Positions 53,222 through 63,114 of a stretch of DNA of 64,000 bases are shown here, piece by piece. The translations under genes were made by a program, and so were the position numbers. The notes under the pieces are model-generated. The model did not search any database. It saw nothing but the letters and a program-made list of their open reading frames with translations, and was not told the origin of the DNA. Numbering within the stretch: position 1 is the first letter of the stretch; each line of letters opens with the position of its first letter. Source of the DNA: Lucinisca nassula. Taxonomy: Eukaryota; Mollusca; Bivalvia; Lucinida; Lucinidae. Location of the stretch: assembly GCA_963580285.1 (NCBI GenBank), contig OY757024.1:123504045-123568044 (forward strand). Reading direction: 5' to 3'.

Positions 53222-54594
53222 TCTGTGCCTTATGGTTTTGGAGAAAAATGATACTTTTAAGTTTTTTCCAGTTTAAGTCTATAGGAGCTAATGAGCCCTG
53301 GGGCTGGACCAATTTTGATCCAAAAGGGCATGGTTAGCAGGATTTATGTAGGCGACCATTTTGAGTTGCTATATACTAAATATCTAAGATCTGTACTTCA
53401 TGGTTTCAAAGAAGATGTTTGAAGCCTTTTCCATTATAAGTTTGTTGGAGTTTAGGGGCCACAGGATTTGGACCCCAGGGGCATGATTGGCAGGATTCAT
53501 GTAGGCAACCACTCGACATTGCTACATGCTAAATACCTAAGCTCTGGGACTTATGGTTTCAGAGAAGAAGATTTTTGAAGATTTTTTCCCCATTTTAAGT
53601 TGTTTTTTTTTTTTTTTCATTATAAGGGCCCTGTGGTTTCAGAGAAGAAGATTTTTGAAATTTCTCCAATTTTAAGTCTATGGAAGCTAAAGAGCCCTGG
53701 GGTGGGGCCAATTTGGATCCCTGGGGTGGGGCCAATTTGGATCCCAGGGGCATAACTGGCAGGATTTATGTAGGTGGCCACTTGATGTTGCTACATACTA
53801 AAAATCTAAGCTCTGGGCCTTATGGTTTCATAGAAGAAGATCTTTTAAGTTTTTTCCATTATAAGTCTATTGGAGGTGATGAGCTGGGGCGAGGCCAATT
53901 TTGACCCCAAGGGCAGGGTTAGCTGGATTTATGTAGCTGGCTATTTTATGTTGCTAGATACTAAATATCTAAGTTCCGTGCTTCACAGTTTCTGAGAAGA
54001 ACATTTTTGAAGCTTTTTACCATTATGAGTCTATGGGGGCTAAGGGGCCCCGGGGCGTGGCCCATTTTGACCCAAGGGGCATGATTAGCAGAAGATATGA
54101 AGGTGACCACTTGCCGTTGCTACATGCTAAATATCTAAGCTCTGGGCGCTGTGGTTTCAGAGAAGAAGATTTTTGAAGTCTTTTTTCCATTATGAGTCTA
54201 TGGGAGCTAAGGGGGTCCCAGGGTGTGGCCCATTTGGACCCCAGGGGCATGATTGGCAGGATTTATGTAGGTGACCACTTGCCCTTGCTACATCCTAAAT
54301 ATCTAAGCTCTGGGCCCTGTGGTTTCAGAGAAGAAGATTTTTTAAGCTTTTTTTCCATTATGAGTCTATAGGAGCTAAGTGGCCCCGGGGCGTGGCCCTT
54401 TTGGATCCCAGGGCATGATTGGCAGCAATTATGTAGGTGACCACTTGTGATTGCTCTGTGCATAATATCTAAGCTCTGGGCGCTGTGGTTTCAGAGAAGA
54501 AGATTTTTAAAGCTTTTTTCCATTATGAGTCTATGGGAGAAAAGGGGCACAGGCGCGTGGCCCATTTGGAACCCAGGGGCATTTTTGGCAGGAA

Positions 54595-55350
54595 CTAGAG
54601 CTGTCAGTGAAACTGACTAGGGCCCCGGCAGCGCTATCAGAGGAGTAGGAAAATGTTGATGTTAAAAAAGACGTTTTTTTTTCCTTTCACCTCTAAGTAT
54701 GACCTTGACCTTTGAGGTACGGACCTGGGTCTTGCGCGTGACACACTGTCACATTATGGTTAATATTTCTGCTAAGTAATATTTAAATCCATCCAGGTAT
54801 AAGAAAGTTATAGATTGGACACAATGAAAAAGACGCTTTTTTGACCTTTTATCTCTAAGTATGACCTTGACCTTTGAGGTACGGCTGTGGGTCTTGCGTG
54901 TGACACTTCGTCACATTATGGTTAACATTTCTGCCAAGTAATATTTAAATCCATCCAGGAATAATAACAAAGTTAATAATTGGACACAGGAAAGACCCTT
55001 TTTTGACCTTTAACCTCTAAGTATGACCTTGACCTTTGAGGTACGGACCTGAGTCTTGCGCGCAACACTCCATCACATTGTGGTTAACATTTCTGCCAAG
55101 TAATATTTAAATCCATCCAGGAATAAGAAAGTTATGGAGGATAAAAAAATTTGTGGACGGACAGACGGACAGACAGACAGACAGACAGACGGACGGACAG
55201 AATGATGCCAAGTAATATTTAAATCCATCCAGGAATAATAAAAAGTTATGGAGGATAAAAAAATTTGTGGACGGACAGACGGACAGACAGACAGACGGAC
55301 GGACAGAGTGATTACTATAGGGCACCCACACTTTCAGTGCGGGGCCCTAA
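54595..55350 (+). mobile_element. Helitron-like element, CTAGARCTGTC family, nested in array 4
   Basis: 5' CTAGAGCTGTCAGTGAAACT GACTAGGGCCCCG and 3' CAGTGCGGGGCCCTAA. The host GGCAGGAA^TTATGTAGGTGA, known from over 15 sister units, is split between A and T. The core has three units of about 165 bp with TAxCTCTAAGTATGACCTTG ACC and TAATATTTAAATCCATCCAG GAATAA, followed by a doubled (ACGGACAG)n end. Confidence 0.82.
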
Positions 55351-58300
55351 TTATGTAGGTGACCAATTGCCCTTGCTACATGCTAAATATCTAAACTGTG
55401 GGCCCTTTGGTTTCAGAGAAATATATTTTTTTTTTCCATTTTGAGTCTATGGGAGCTAAGGGGCCCCAGGGCCTGGCCCATTTGGACCCTAGGGGCATGA
55501 TTGGCAGGATTTATGTAGGTGACCACTTGCCATTGCTACATGCAAAATATCTCAGCTCTGGGCCCTGTTGTTTCAGAGAAGAAGATTTTTGAAGCTTTTT
55601 TCCATTATGAGTCTATAGGAGCCAAAGGGCCCCGGGGCGTGGCCCATTTGGACCCCAGGGGCATGATTGGCAGGAATTATGTAGGTGACCACTTGCCGTT
55701 GCTACATGCTAAATATCTAAGCTCTGGGCCTTGTGGTTTCCGAGTAGAAGTTTTTGAAGCTTTTTGTTCCATTGCGAGTCTGTGGGAGCGAAGGGGCCCC
55801 GGGGCGTCGCCCATTTGGAACCCAGGGGCATGATTGGCAGGAATTATGTAGGTGACCACTTGCCGTTAATACATGCTAAATATCTAAGCTCTGGGCCCTG
55901 TGGTTTCAGAGAAGAAGATTTTTGAAGCTTTTTTTCCGTAATGAGTCTATGGGAGCTAAGGGGCCCCGGGTTGTGGCAAATTTGGACCCCAGGGGGATGA
56001 TTGGCAGGAATTATGTAGGTTACCACTTGCCGTTGCTACATGCCAAATATCTCAGCTTGGGGCCCTGTGGTTTCAGAGAAGAAGATTTTTGAAGCTTTTT
56101 TTCCATTATGAGTCTATAGGAGCTAAAGTGCCCCGGAGTGTGGCCCGTTTGGACACCAGGGGCATGATTGGCAGGAATTATGTAGGTGACCACTTGCCAA
56201 TGCTACATGCTAAATATCTAAGCTCTGGACCCTGTGGTTTCAGAGAAGAAGATTTTTGAAGCTTTTTACCATTATGAGTCTATGGGAGCTAAGGGGCCCT
56301 GGGGTGTGGCCAATTTGAAACCCAGGGGCATGATTGGCAGGAATTATGTAGGTGACCACTTGCCGTTGCTACATGCCAAATATCTCAGCTCAAGGCCCTG
56401 TGGTTTCAGAGAAGAAGATTTTTGAAGCTTTTTTTCCATTATGAGTCTATGGGAGCTAAAGGGCCAGGGGGCATGGCCCGTTTGGACCCCAGGGGCATGA
56501 TTGGCAGGAATTATGTAGGTGACCACTTGCCATTGCTACATGCTAAATATCTAAGCTCTGGGCCCTGTGGTTTCGGAGAAGAAGATTTTTGAAGCTTTTT
56601 GTTCCATTATGAGTCTATGTGAGCGAAGGGGCCCAGGGGCGTTGCCAATTTGGACCCTAGGGGCATGATTGGCAGGAATTATGTAGGTGACCACTGGCGG
56701 TTGCTACATGCTAAATATCTAAGCTCTGGGCCTTGTGGTTTTAGAGAAGAAGATTTTTGAAGCTTTTTTCCCATTATGAGTCTATGGGAGCTAAGGGGCC
56801 CCTGGGTGTGGCCCATTTGGACACCAGGGGCATGATTGGCAGGAATTATGTAAGTTACCACTTGCCGTTGCTACATGCCAAATATCTCAGTTCGGGGCCC
56901 TTTGGTTTCAGAGAAGAAGATTTTTGAAGCTTTTTTTCCATTATGAGTCTATAGGAGCTAAAGGGCCCCGGGGCGTGGCCCATTTGGACACCAGGGGCAT
57001 GATTGGCAGGAATTATGTAGGTGACCACTTGCCATTGCTACATGCCAAATATCTCAGCTCTGGGCCCTGTGGTTTCAGAGAAGAAGATTTTTGAAGCTTT
57101 TTTCCAAAATGAGTCTATAGGAGCTAAAGGGCCCCGGGGCGTGGCCCGTTTGGACCCCAGGGGCATGATTGGCAGGAATTATGTAGGTGACCACTTGCCG
57201 TTGCTACATGCTAAATATCTAAGCTCTGGGCCTTGTGGTTTCCGAGAAGAAGATTTTTGAAGCTTTTTTTTCCATTATGAGTCTATGGGAGCGAAGGGGC
57301 CCCGGGGCATCCCCCATTTGGAACCCAGTGGCATGATTAGCAGGAATTATGTAGGTGACCACTGGCCATTGCTACATGCTAAATATCTAAGCTCTGGGCC
57401 CTGTGGTTTCCAAGAAGAAGATTTTTGAAGCTTTTTGTTCCATTATGAGTCTATGGGAGCGAAGGGGCCCCGGGGCGTGGCCAATTTGGACCCTAGGGGC
57501 ATGATTGGCAGGAATTATGTAGGTGACCACTGGCCATTGCTACATGCTAAATATCTTAGCTCTGGACCCTGTGGTTTCAGAAAAGAAGATTTTTGAACCT
57601 TTTTTTTCCATTGTGAGTCTATGGGAGCTAAGGGGCCATGGGGTGTGGCCAATTTGGGCCCCAGGGTCATGATTGGCAGGAATTATGTAGGTGACCACTT
57701 GCCGTTGCTACATGTCAAATACCTTAGCTCTGGGTCCTGTGGTTTCATAGAAGAAGATTTTTGAAGCTTTTTTCCATTATGAGTCTATATGAGCTAAAGG
57801 GCCCCGGGCGTGGCCGGTTTGGACCCCAGGGGCATGATTGGCAGGAATTATGTAGGTGACCACTTGCCATTGCTACATGCTAAATATCTAAGCTCTGGGC
57901 CTTGTGGTTTCCGAGAAGAAGATTTTTTAAGCTTTTTGTTCCATTATGAGTCTATGGGAGCGAAGGGGCCCCGGGGCGTGGCCAATTTGGACCCCAGGGG
58001 CATGATTGGCAGGAATTATGTAGGTGACCACTGGCCGTTAATACATGCTAAATATCTAAGCTCTGGGCCCTGTGGTTTCAGAGAAGAAGATATTTTAATT
58101 TTTTCCCATTGTAAGTCTAAGGGAGCTATATGTTGCCATGGCAACCACAATTCCCATCTGATCAGCCCAAAAACCTTATGCAGCCTTTCCCCCTTCCTGA
58201 TGATGCTTCTCATGAAATTTGATCAAGATTGACCATGGGGTATTAGAGATATACTTATTTGAAATTGTTTACGGACGCACGGACGTGCGCACGCACGGAC

Positions 58301-58387
58301 GGACGACGGACAAAAAGTGATCACAAAAGCTCACCTTGTCACTACGTGACAGGTGAGCTAACAAAACAAAAACAAAAAATTTATGAT

Positions 58388-59795
58388 GATGTATGGGATA
58401 ACAAGAATTCCGCCAAAGGCTATGTCGCGCCTGTGGGGGCGCAAAGTCAGCGAACCATGACATCTAGGCCAAGGTCAAACATAGATGCTTGCATAAAAGT
58501 TACCATTCTTAAATGCAAACTTGTACTAAGTTATCATTAAATAAGCTGTAATAATTCTTGAGAAATGAAATTAACCATTAGGGTGAACCCTAGGGTGGTT
58601 GCAATATTTTACAAAGTCAGTGAACCATGAAATGTAGGTCAAGGTCAAAAACATGGATGCTTGCATTTAAGTTTCCATTTCCAGATTCAAGTTTGTACCA
58701 AGTACCATTAATGAAGCTCTTATAGTTCTTGAGAAATTAACTTTACCATTAGGGTGAACGCTAAGGTGGTCGCAATATTTTACAACAAAGTCAGTGAACC
58801 ATAAAATGTAAGTCAAGGTCAAATATGGATGCCTGCATTTAAGTTGCTATCCACAGATACAAGTTTGTACCAAATATCATTAATGAAGCTCTTATAGTTC
58901 TTGACAAATAAACTTGATCATTAGGGTGAATGCTAGGGTGGTCGCAATATTTTACAACAAAGTCAGTGAACCATACAATGTAGGTCAAGGTCAAATAGGG
59001 ATGCTTGCATTTAAAGACAAATGCTATGAATTGTCAAAGATTCGCCATCTTTTCATAGAATTTATATATATTTTACCATGTATTTCATCTGGGGGTAGGG
59101 GAACGGTTTGTTTAATAAAACAGAAATTAGCACGATGACCCCAAGTTTTCTTTTGATTTTCTATTCTCTGAAATCATCCCCTAGAGAAAAAAACCTTGTT
59201 TTATGAACATTTCAATGTAGCATTTACTGTATGGTCCAAAATATTGCAAACAATGACTTATTTTTAAGATATTTTGGTTGATGACAAAATTGGTTTTGCA
59301 AAAACATTTTCTGAGCTTAAAAAATAGTCTAAAGATAGGCAGCAGTATCTTTTACCATATCATTCTGACTGAAATAAATGTTTAAAAGCCAGGCAAAAGT
59401 CGTTTTTGACATGCTATTTACTAACATGGTTGTTTTCTGACAATTCTGGGAAAACAGTTTGGGGTGATCTCCTTCTTGTTCAGATTACTTAAGATTCAGC
59501 ACGGTGACATATGGTTTTTATTTCAAATGAGGTGAGCCAGTATATGATACTGAACATATACAGACTCTTATACAGATTTCAATGTAGGACGTATTTCGTA
59601 GCATATGCCCTTAAGTTGCCATCCCCAGATACAAGTTTGTACAAAGCATCATTAATGAAGCTCTTTTAGTTCTTGAGAAATAAACTTGAACCTTAGGGTG
59701 AATGCCAGGGTTATCAAATGTTGACGCATTGACAAACGGACGGAAAACCGGGCGCCTATATTGCGCCCTTCTAATAGCAGGCGCGACAAAAATCA
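58388..59795 (+). mobile_element. Helitron-like tandem element, AATTCCGCC family, copy 2, split by a TTAA element
   Basis: CAAGAATTCCGCCAAAGGCT ATGTCGCG. About four units as in 51794-52589 run to 59010. After the TTAA element it continues GTTGCCATCCCCAGATACAA to ACGGACGGAAAACCGG and CTAATAGCAGGCGCGACAAA AA. Confidence 0.78.
59015..59610. mobile_element. piggyBac-like non-autonomous element (596 bp)
   Basis: TTAA at 59011-59014 and 59611-59614 in a host whose empty form GCATTTAAGTTGCC is known from sister units. Ends AGACAAATGCTATGAA and TTCGTAGCATATGCCC match as inverted repeats at 12 of 16 positions. The interior is AT-rich with no transposase frame. Confidence 0.85.
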
Positions 59796-59900
59796 ACCAT
59801 TTGGGCAGAAAAACTGAAAGTATCATCAATTGCTAGACTGGACAGTTTATTAGCATAAAGGGTCCTGTTGCTCAAACTACGAACATCATTTTTTTTTTTA

Positions 59901-60072
59901 CAAGAAACCCCAAAACGGGTACCCTGGCAAACAGTGCAGGCCCAGATCAGACACCACAGAACGCGGCATCTGATCAGGGCCTACACTATTTGCAAAATGT
60001 GCAGCCTTTTTCCAAATCAATTTTGAAGAAGCACAGTCTGACACCCCTAAAATTTGAAATAGACTCCTGCAG
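59901..60072. mobile_element. TTAA-type MITE with GATCAGACGCC palindrome (H12), truncated
   Basis: AAACCCCAAAACGGGTACCC, GCAAACAGTGCAGGCCCAGA TCAGACACC / GGCATCTGATCAGGGCCTAC ACTATTTGC, then CTGACACCCCTAAAATTTGA A; the far end is lost. Confidence 0.75.
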
Positions 60073-60244
60073 AAAGCATGCAAAAGGCACTCTACCGAAT
60101 CTTCTGGTGGACTCAGCGAATTTTGGACATATATTGACAACACCTGAAAAGCTCCGCCTAGTCAATCTTATCTGCGACTACTACATATATACTAATGTTT
60201 TTGCCGAATTGCTAGAACAGTTAAAATTTTGACCACACATCACG

Positions 60245-60548
60245 AAAAATCTTGACCGTTAGGGTGAAAGCTAGGGTGGTCGCAATATTGTACGAAGTCA
60301 GTGAACCATGAAATGTAGGTCAAGGTCAAATATTGATGCTTGCATTTAAGTTGTCATTCCCAGATACAAGTTTGTACCAAATATCATTAATGAAGCTCTT
60401 ATAGTTCTTGAGAAATAAACTTCACCATTAGGGTCAAAGCCAGGGTGGTCACAAATGTTGACGCCTTGACAAACAGATGGACAGACGAAGGAACAGATGG
60501 AAAACTGGACGCCTATATCATGCCATGCTAATAGCAGGCATGACAAAA
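60245..60548 (+). mobile_element. AATTCCGCC-family tandem element, 5' truncated copy 3
   Basis: Two units (TCAGTGAACCATGAAATGTA GGTCAAGG) and end GACAGACGAAGGAACAGATG G, GCCATGCTAATAGCAGGCAT GACAAAAA. Confidence 0.75.
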
Positions 60549-60574
60549 ATGGGTTAATGAAGAGCCTGGTAGTT

Positions 60575-60868
60575 TATCAAACCATACTTTTCCTGGGCCA
60601 GCACAGGGCACATTCTTTTCCTGGGCCAGCACATGGCACATTCTTTTCCTGGGCCAGCACATGGCACATTGTCTTCCTGTGCCAGCACATGGCACATTCT
60701 CTTCCTAGAAACTGATAATTGCTCTTCTTGATTCAGCTCAAGGGGGTGAATGACCACATAAAGATTTAATGATCAGTTTCCACGAAAGAATGATGCCAAC
60801 ACAAATTAAACCACGAACCTCCTGATTATCAGGCAGACTCACACCCAACCATTCCATCGAGTCCAGCA
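60575..60868 (-). mobile_element. SINE family A, degraded, with a 33-bp tandem expansion
   Basis: CTTTTCCTGGGCCAGCACAx GGCACATT is repeated four times (about 60589-60715), then CTAGAAACTGATAATTGCTC TTCTTGATTCAGC and the decayed head. Confidence 0.75.
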
Positions 60869-60881
60869 AATTAAAATATAA

Positions 60882-61103
60882 CCCTTTTCATACCAAGTGG
60901 AATCTTCCTCCTTATATATAGCAGGAGTCAATTTCAAAATTTAGGGGTGCTAGGTTGTGTTTTCTTCGAAATTTATTTGGAAAATGGCTTAACTTTTTGC
61001 AAAACAGTGTAGGCCTTGATCAGACGCCACGTTTTGCGGCGTCTGATCTGGGCCTTCACTGTTTGCCAGGGTACCAGTTTTGGGGTTTCTGGTACAAAAT
61101 GGG
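60882..61103. mobile_element. TTAA-type MITE with GATCAGACGCC palindrome (H13)
   Basis: ATAACCC left (decayed) and TTAA at 61104-61107 right; palindrome ACAGTGTAGGCCTTGATCAG ACGCC / GGCGTCTGATCTGGGCCTTC ACTG. It lies about 60 bp downstream (in gene sense) of PINCH exon 61168-61222. Confidence 0.82.
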
Positions 61104-61167
61104 TTAATAACAAAATAGATCAAAAGAAATATTACTTTCACAACTAAGGATCTATATCAAAACATAC

Positions 61168-61222
61168 CTCGACATGCCAGGCTTTACCAAGGGCATGAAC
61201 TACTCTCTCCTCTATAGGACGT
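61168..61222 (-). CDS. LIMS1: PINCH/LIMS exon: LIM4 first zinc finger
   Basis: This 55-nt exon lies between a TTTCAG acceptor and a GTATGT-type donor. After one base completing arginine it reads 18 codons, RPIEERVVHALGKAWHVE. The WHVE segment carries the LIM4 zinc-ligand histidine. It ends in phase 0 and joins the exon at 51219, giving WHVE then [11 protein letters not shown], the usual LIM4 continuity. The intron before it is 1,892 bp and the one after it 9,948 bp. The exon is too short to show as an open reading frame and was found from protein motifs plus splice sites. Confidence 0.93.
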
Positions 61223-61304
61223 CTGAAAGTAAATATTTATCCTTTATGTTTTTGTTTTTTTATCTAAGGAGAAATAATGATAATAATATGCATAGCGGAT
61301 ATTC

Positions 61305-61915
61305 AGAAAAACTAGTTTTCTTATTTCTGCTCAAAAATGTATATTGTGGGTACTCATTAGAAGCGCCTCACTGAGGCGCTTCAAATAAAACCCACAATAT
61401 ATGTTTTGGGGCAGAAATAAGAAAAATACTAGTACTTTTCAGATGAAAAAAAGCACCTTATCTGGTATGTATGTCATGAGTAGGGCTGGCTAATCGGAGC
61501 TGAAAAGATAATCGATTATCAGTACTGTCATTGCGATCGATAATCGATTAGTAATCGCTAATGTGTTATAATTTTACCTGTCTGGCTTTCTAACTGAGTG
61601 TGACTCTTACCATATGTTGCACTTTACCATATGTATATTTGAACAGACAGACCTGAACAAACTGTAGACCCAGATGAGACGCCGCATAATGCGGCGTCTC
61701 ATCAGGGTCTGCACTGTTTGCCACTCATCCAGCTATTTTAGGCATACCTTTGGGTTGTAAATTGTACCTGTCAAGTAATCGATTAAAAGCAAATCAGAAA
61801 TGATAATCATTTTTGTGGAATTTATCGATCGATTAATCGATTGTACGATTAATTGTGTCAGCCTTAGTCATGAGGGTGATTCTAACAAGCACCCACAACA
61901 AACATTTTAAATGGA
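61305..61915. mobile_element. GCCTCA-palindrome MITE split by a hAT-like element
   Basis: TTTCTTATTTCTGCTCAAAA ATGTATATTGTGGG, TCATTAGAAGCGCCTCACTG AGGCGCTTC and GGGGCAGAAATAAGAAAAAT precede the insertion. GAGGGTGATTCTAACAAGCA CCCACAACAAAC follows it. Confidence 0.78.
61481..61866. mobile_element. hAT-like MITE with perfect 8-bp target duplication
   Basis: 386 bp flanked by GTCATGAG (61473-61480 and 61867-61874). Ends TAGGGCTGGCTAATCGGAGC and CGATTAATTGTGTCAGCCTTA are inverted relatives. The centre is the GCAAACAGTG-type palindrome in its sharpest form (CAGATGAGACGCCGCATaatgcggcgtctcatc, 61670-61704). Confidence 0.9.
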
Positions 61916-61971
61916 ATTGACCCTACTTGTGAGCAGAAAAACAAGCAGTAAGACTCAAATGATATTGTTTT

Positions 61972-62285
61972 GTTTGTTTGTTTGATTTGAGGTTTAAACA
62001 TCCCCGTCAACACTATTTAGATAATTTTGAAGACATTGCTTCCAATTTTGTGGGACTTTTAACAGACATTGAGATGAAATGATATCTCAATCCCTGCCGC
62101 TGAATAAAACCAAAAGGGTTTATATGCATGGATGGTCCGATTCACACAACTTTGTCTTGGCAGGCTTAGACCTTCTAAGCTGTTTACCAGTATGCATGAG
62201 CAGTCAGTTTCAGCTCTGCATGGAAGCATCATGCAGCCCAATCTATTTCTGAAAGTCCCGATGGGCGGGGGCAGCAAATGATATT
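61972..62285 (-). mobile_element. SINE family D, inverted
   Basis: Plus-strand (GTTT)n, GATTTGAGGTTTAAACATCC CCGTCAACACTATTTAG, body, and CCCGATGGGCGGGGGCAGCA at the 5' end. Confidence 0.85.
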
Positions 62286-62324
62286 TTCCTTGAAAGAATG
62301 ATGGGAAATACATGTATGTGTTTG

Positions 62325-62455
62325 TTTTTTTTTTAATTGAGGTTTAACATCCATGTCAACACTATTTAGGTCATTTTCGAGATGCTGCTTCAAATTTTAT
62401 GGCACTTTTACACGACTTTGAGATGAAATGACATCTCAAGCCCTGCCACCAGAAA
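62325..62455 (-). mobile_element. SINE family D, truncated
   Basis: TAATTGAGGTTTAACATCCA TGTCAACACTATTTAGG, GCACTTTTACACGACTTTGA GATGAAATGACATCTCAAGC CC. Confidence 0.75.
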
Positions 62456-62526
62456 AATATGTGATGTATACATTTTTGAGAGGTTAGACTTTCTTTACCA
62501 CACAGAAAGAAGTAAGTCATTCCTAC

Positions 62527-62766
62527 TGACCCATTTTGTACTGAATAGAAACTTCTGTCATAGTTCATTTTGAAATTCAGGGGCGTCAAACGTGAGTTTT
62601 AAAAGACATTTCTTCAGAAAATACTTGACTGTTTTTGCAAACAGTACTGTTTTTGCAAACAGTGAAGGCTCTGATCAGACACTGGACTCTGCAGTGTGTG
62701 ATCTAAGGCTGCACTGTTTGCCTGTGCCAGTGTCCAATTCTGGTGTTTTTCATATAAAATGGGCTG
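62527..62766. mobile_element. TTAA-type MITE with palindrome (H14), decayed
   Basis: ACCCATTTTGTACTGAATAG start and CATATAAAATGGGCTGA end; GCAAACAGTGAAGGCTCTGA TCAGACACTGG palindrome. An 18-bp segment TACTGTTTTTGCAAACAG is duplicated at 62626-62661. Confidence 0.7.
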
Positions 62767-63114
62767 AGAGTAGCCAACATGTTTCAACTGCAAGTGAAAC
62801 AATATGTCTCTTCAAATAAGCTGTGCTCACTACTCCTGAGGGACAGTTTTCTTTTTTACCTACAAGATAAACAACTGATTCTGAGTTTTACGGCCCCACA
62901 AAAGACATCGCTTCAAATTTCTGACAAAATCCACTGACCCCTAGGTTTGGATTTCTGAGTCTCCCTTCACAGATGCAGGTTTTTGTGTATCCAAAATTTA
63001 CATCATTTTATATATTTTATTCCCTCACACAGACCACAAAATACATTTGAGATCCACTGTTGAATGCATTTTTATTTCTTTTTTAAAAATAAAATGACAT
63101 CATAATAACGTTAC
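62767..63114. other. PINCH intron, no further feature
   Basis: No repeat or conserved motif recognised up to the splice donor at 63114. Confidence 0.5.

Larger units (their letters stand above)
52956..58366 (+). repeat. Array 4: about 167-bp units, CAAGAGGGCC...GGTGAGCTAA element
   Basis: Starts CAAGAGGGCCCAATGGCCCT, then GCTCACCTG. About 27 units follow with GGGGCATGATTGGCAGGAAT TATGTAGGTGACC, GCTACATGCTAAATATCTAA GCTCTGGGCCCTGTGG and TTTCAGAGAAGAAGATTTTT GAAG. The end is TTTACGGACGCACGGACG, ACGACGGAC and hairpin AGCTCACCTTGTCACTACGT GACAGGTGAGCTAA. Two nested insertions interrupt it. Apparent frames of up to 140 codons (for example 57810-58232) are in-frame repeat readings. Confidence 0.9.

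Noticed and set aside
55107..55331. Minus-strand frame with CLSVCPS repeats
   Set aside because: Translation of the doubled ACGGACAG tract in the nested Helitron-like element.
57810..58232. A 140-codon open frame
   Set aside because: It repeats the same 55-residue phrase because 167-bp units stay roughly in frame over short distances; the same phrase appears in many other frames of array 4.
59015..59138. End of a 74-codon frame as a piggyBac transposase remnant
   Set aside because: The frame begins in the host tandem repeat and no DDE-type motif can be seen; the element looks non-coding.
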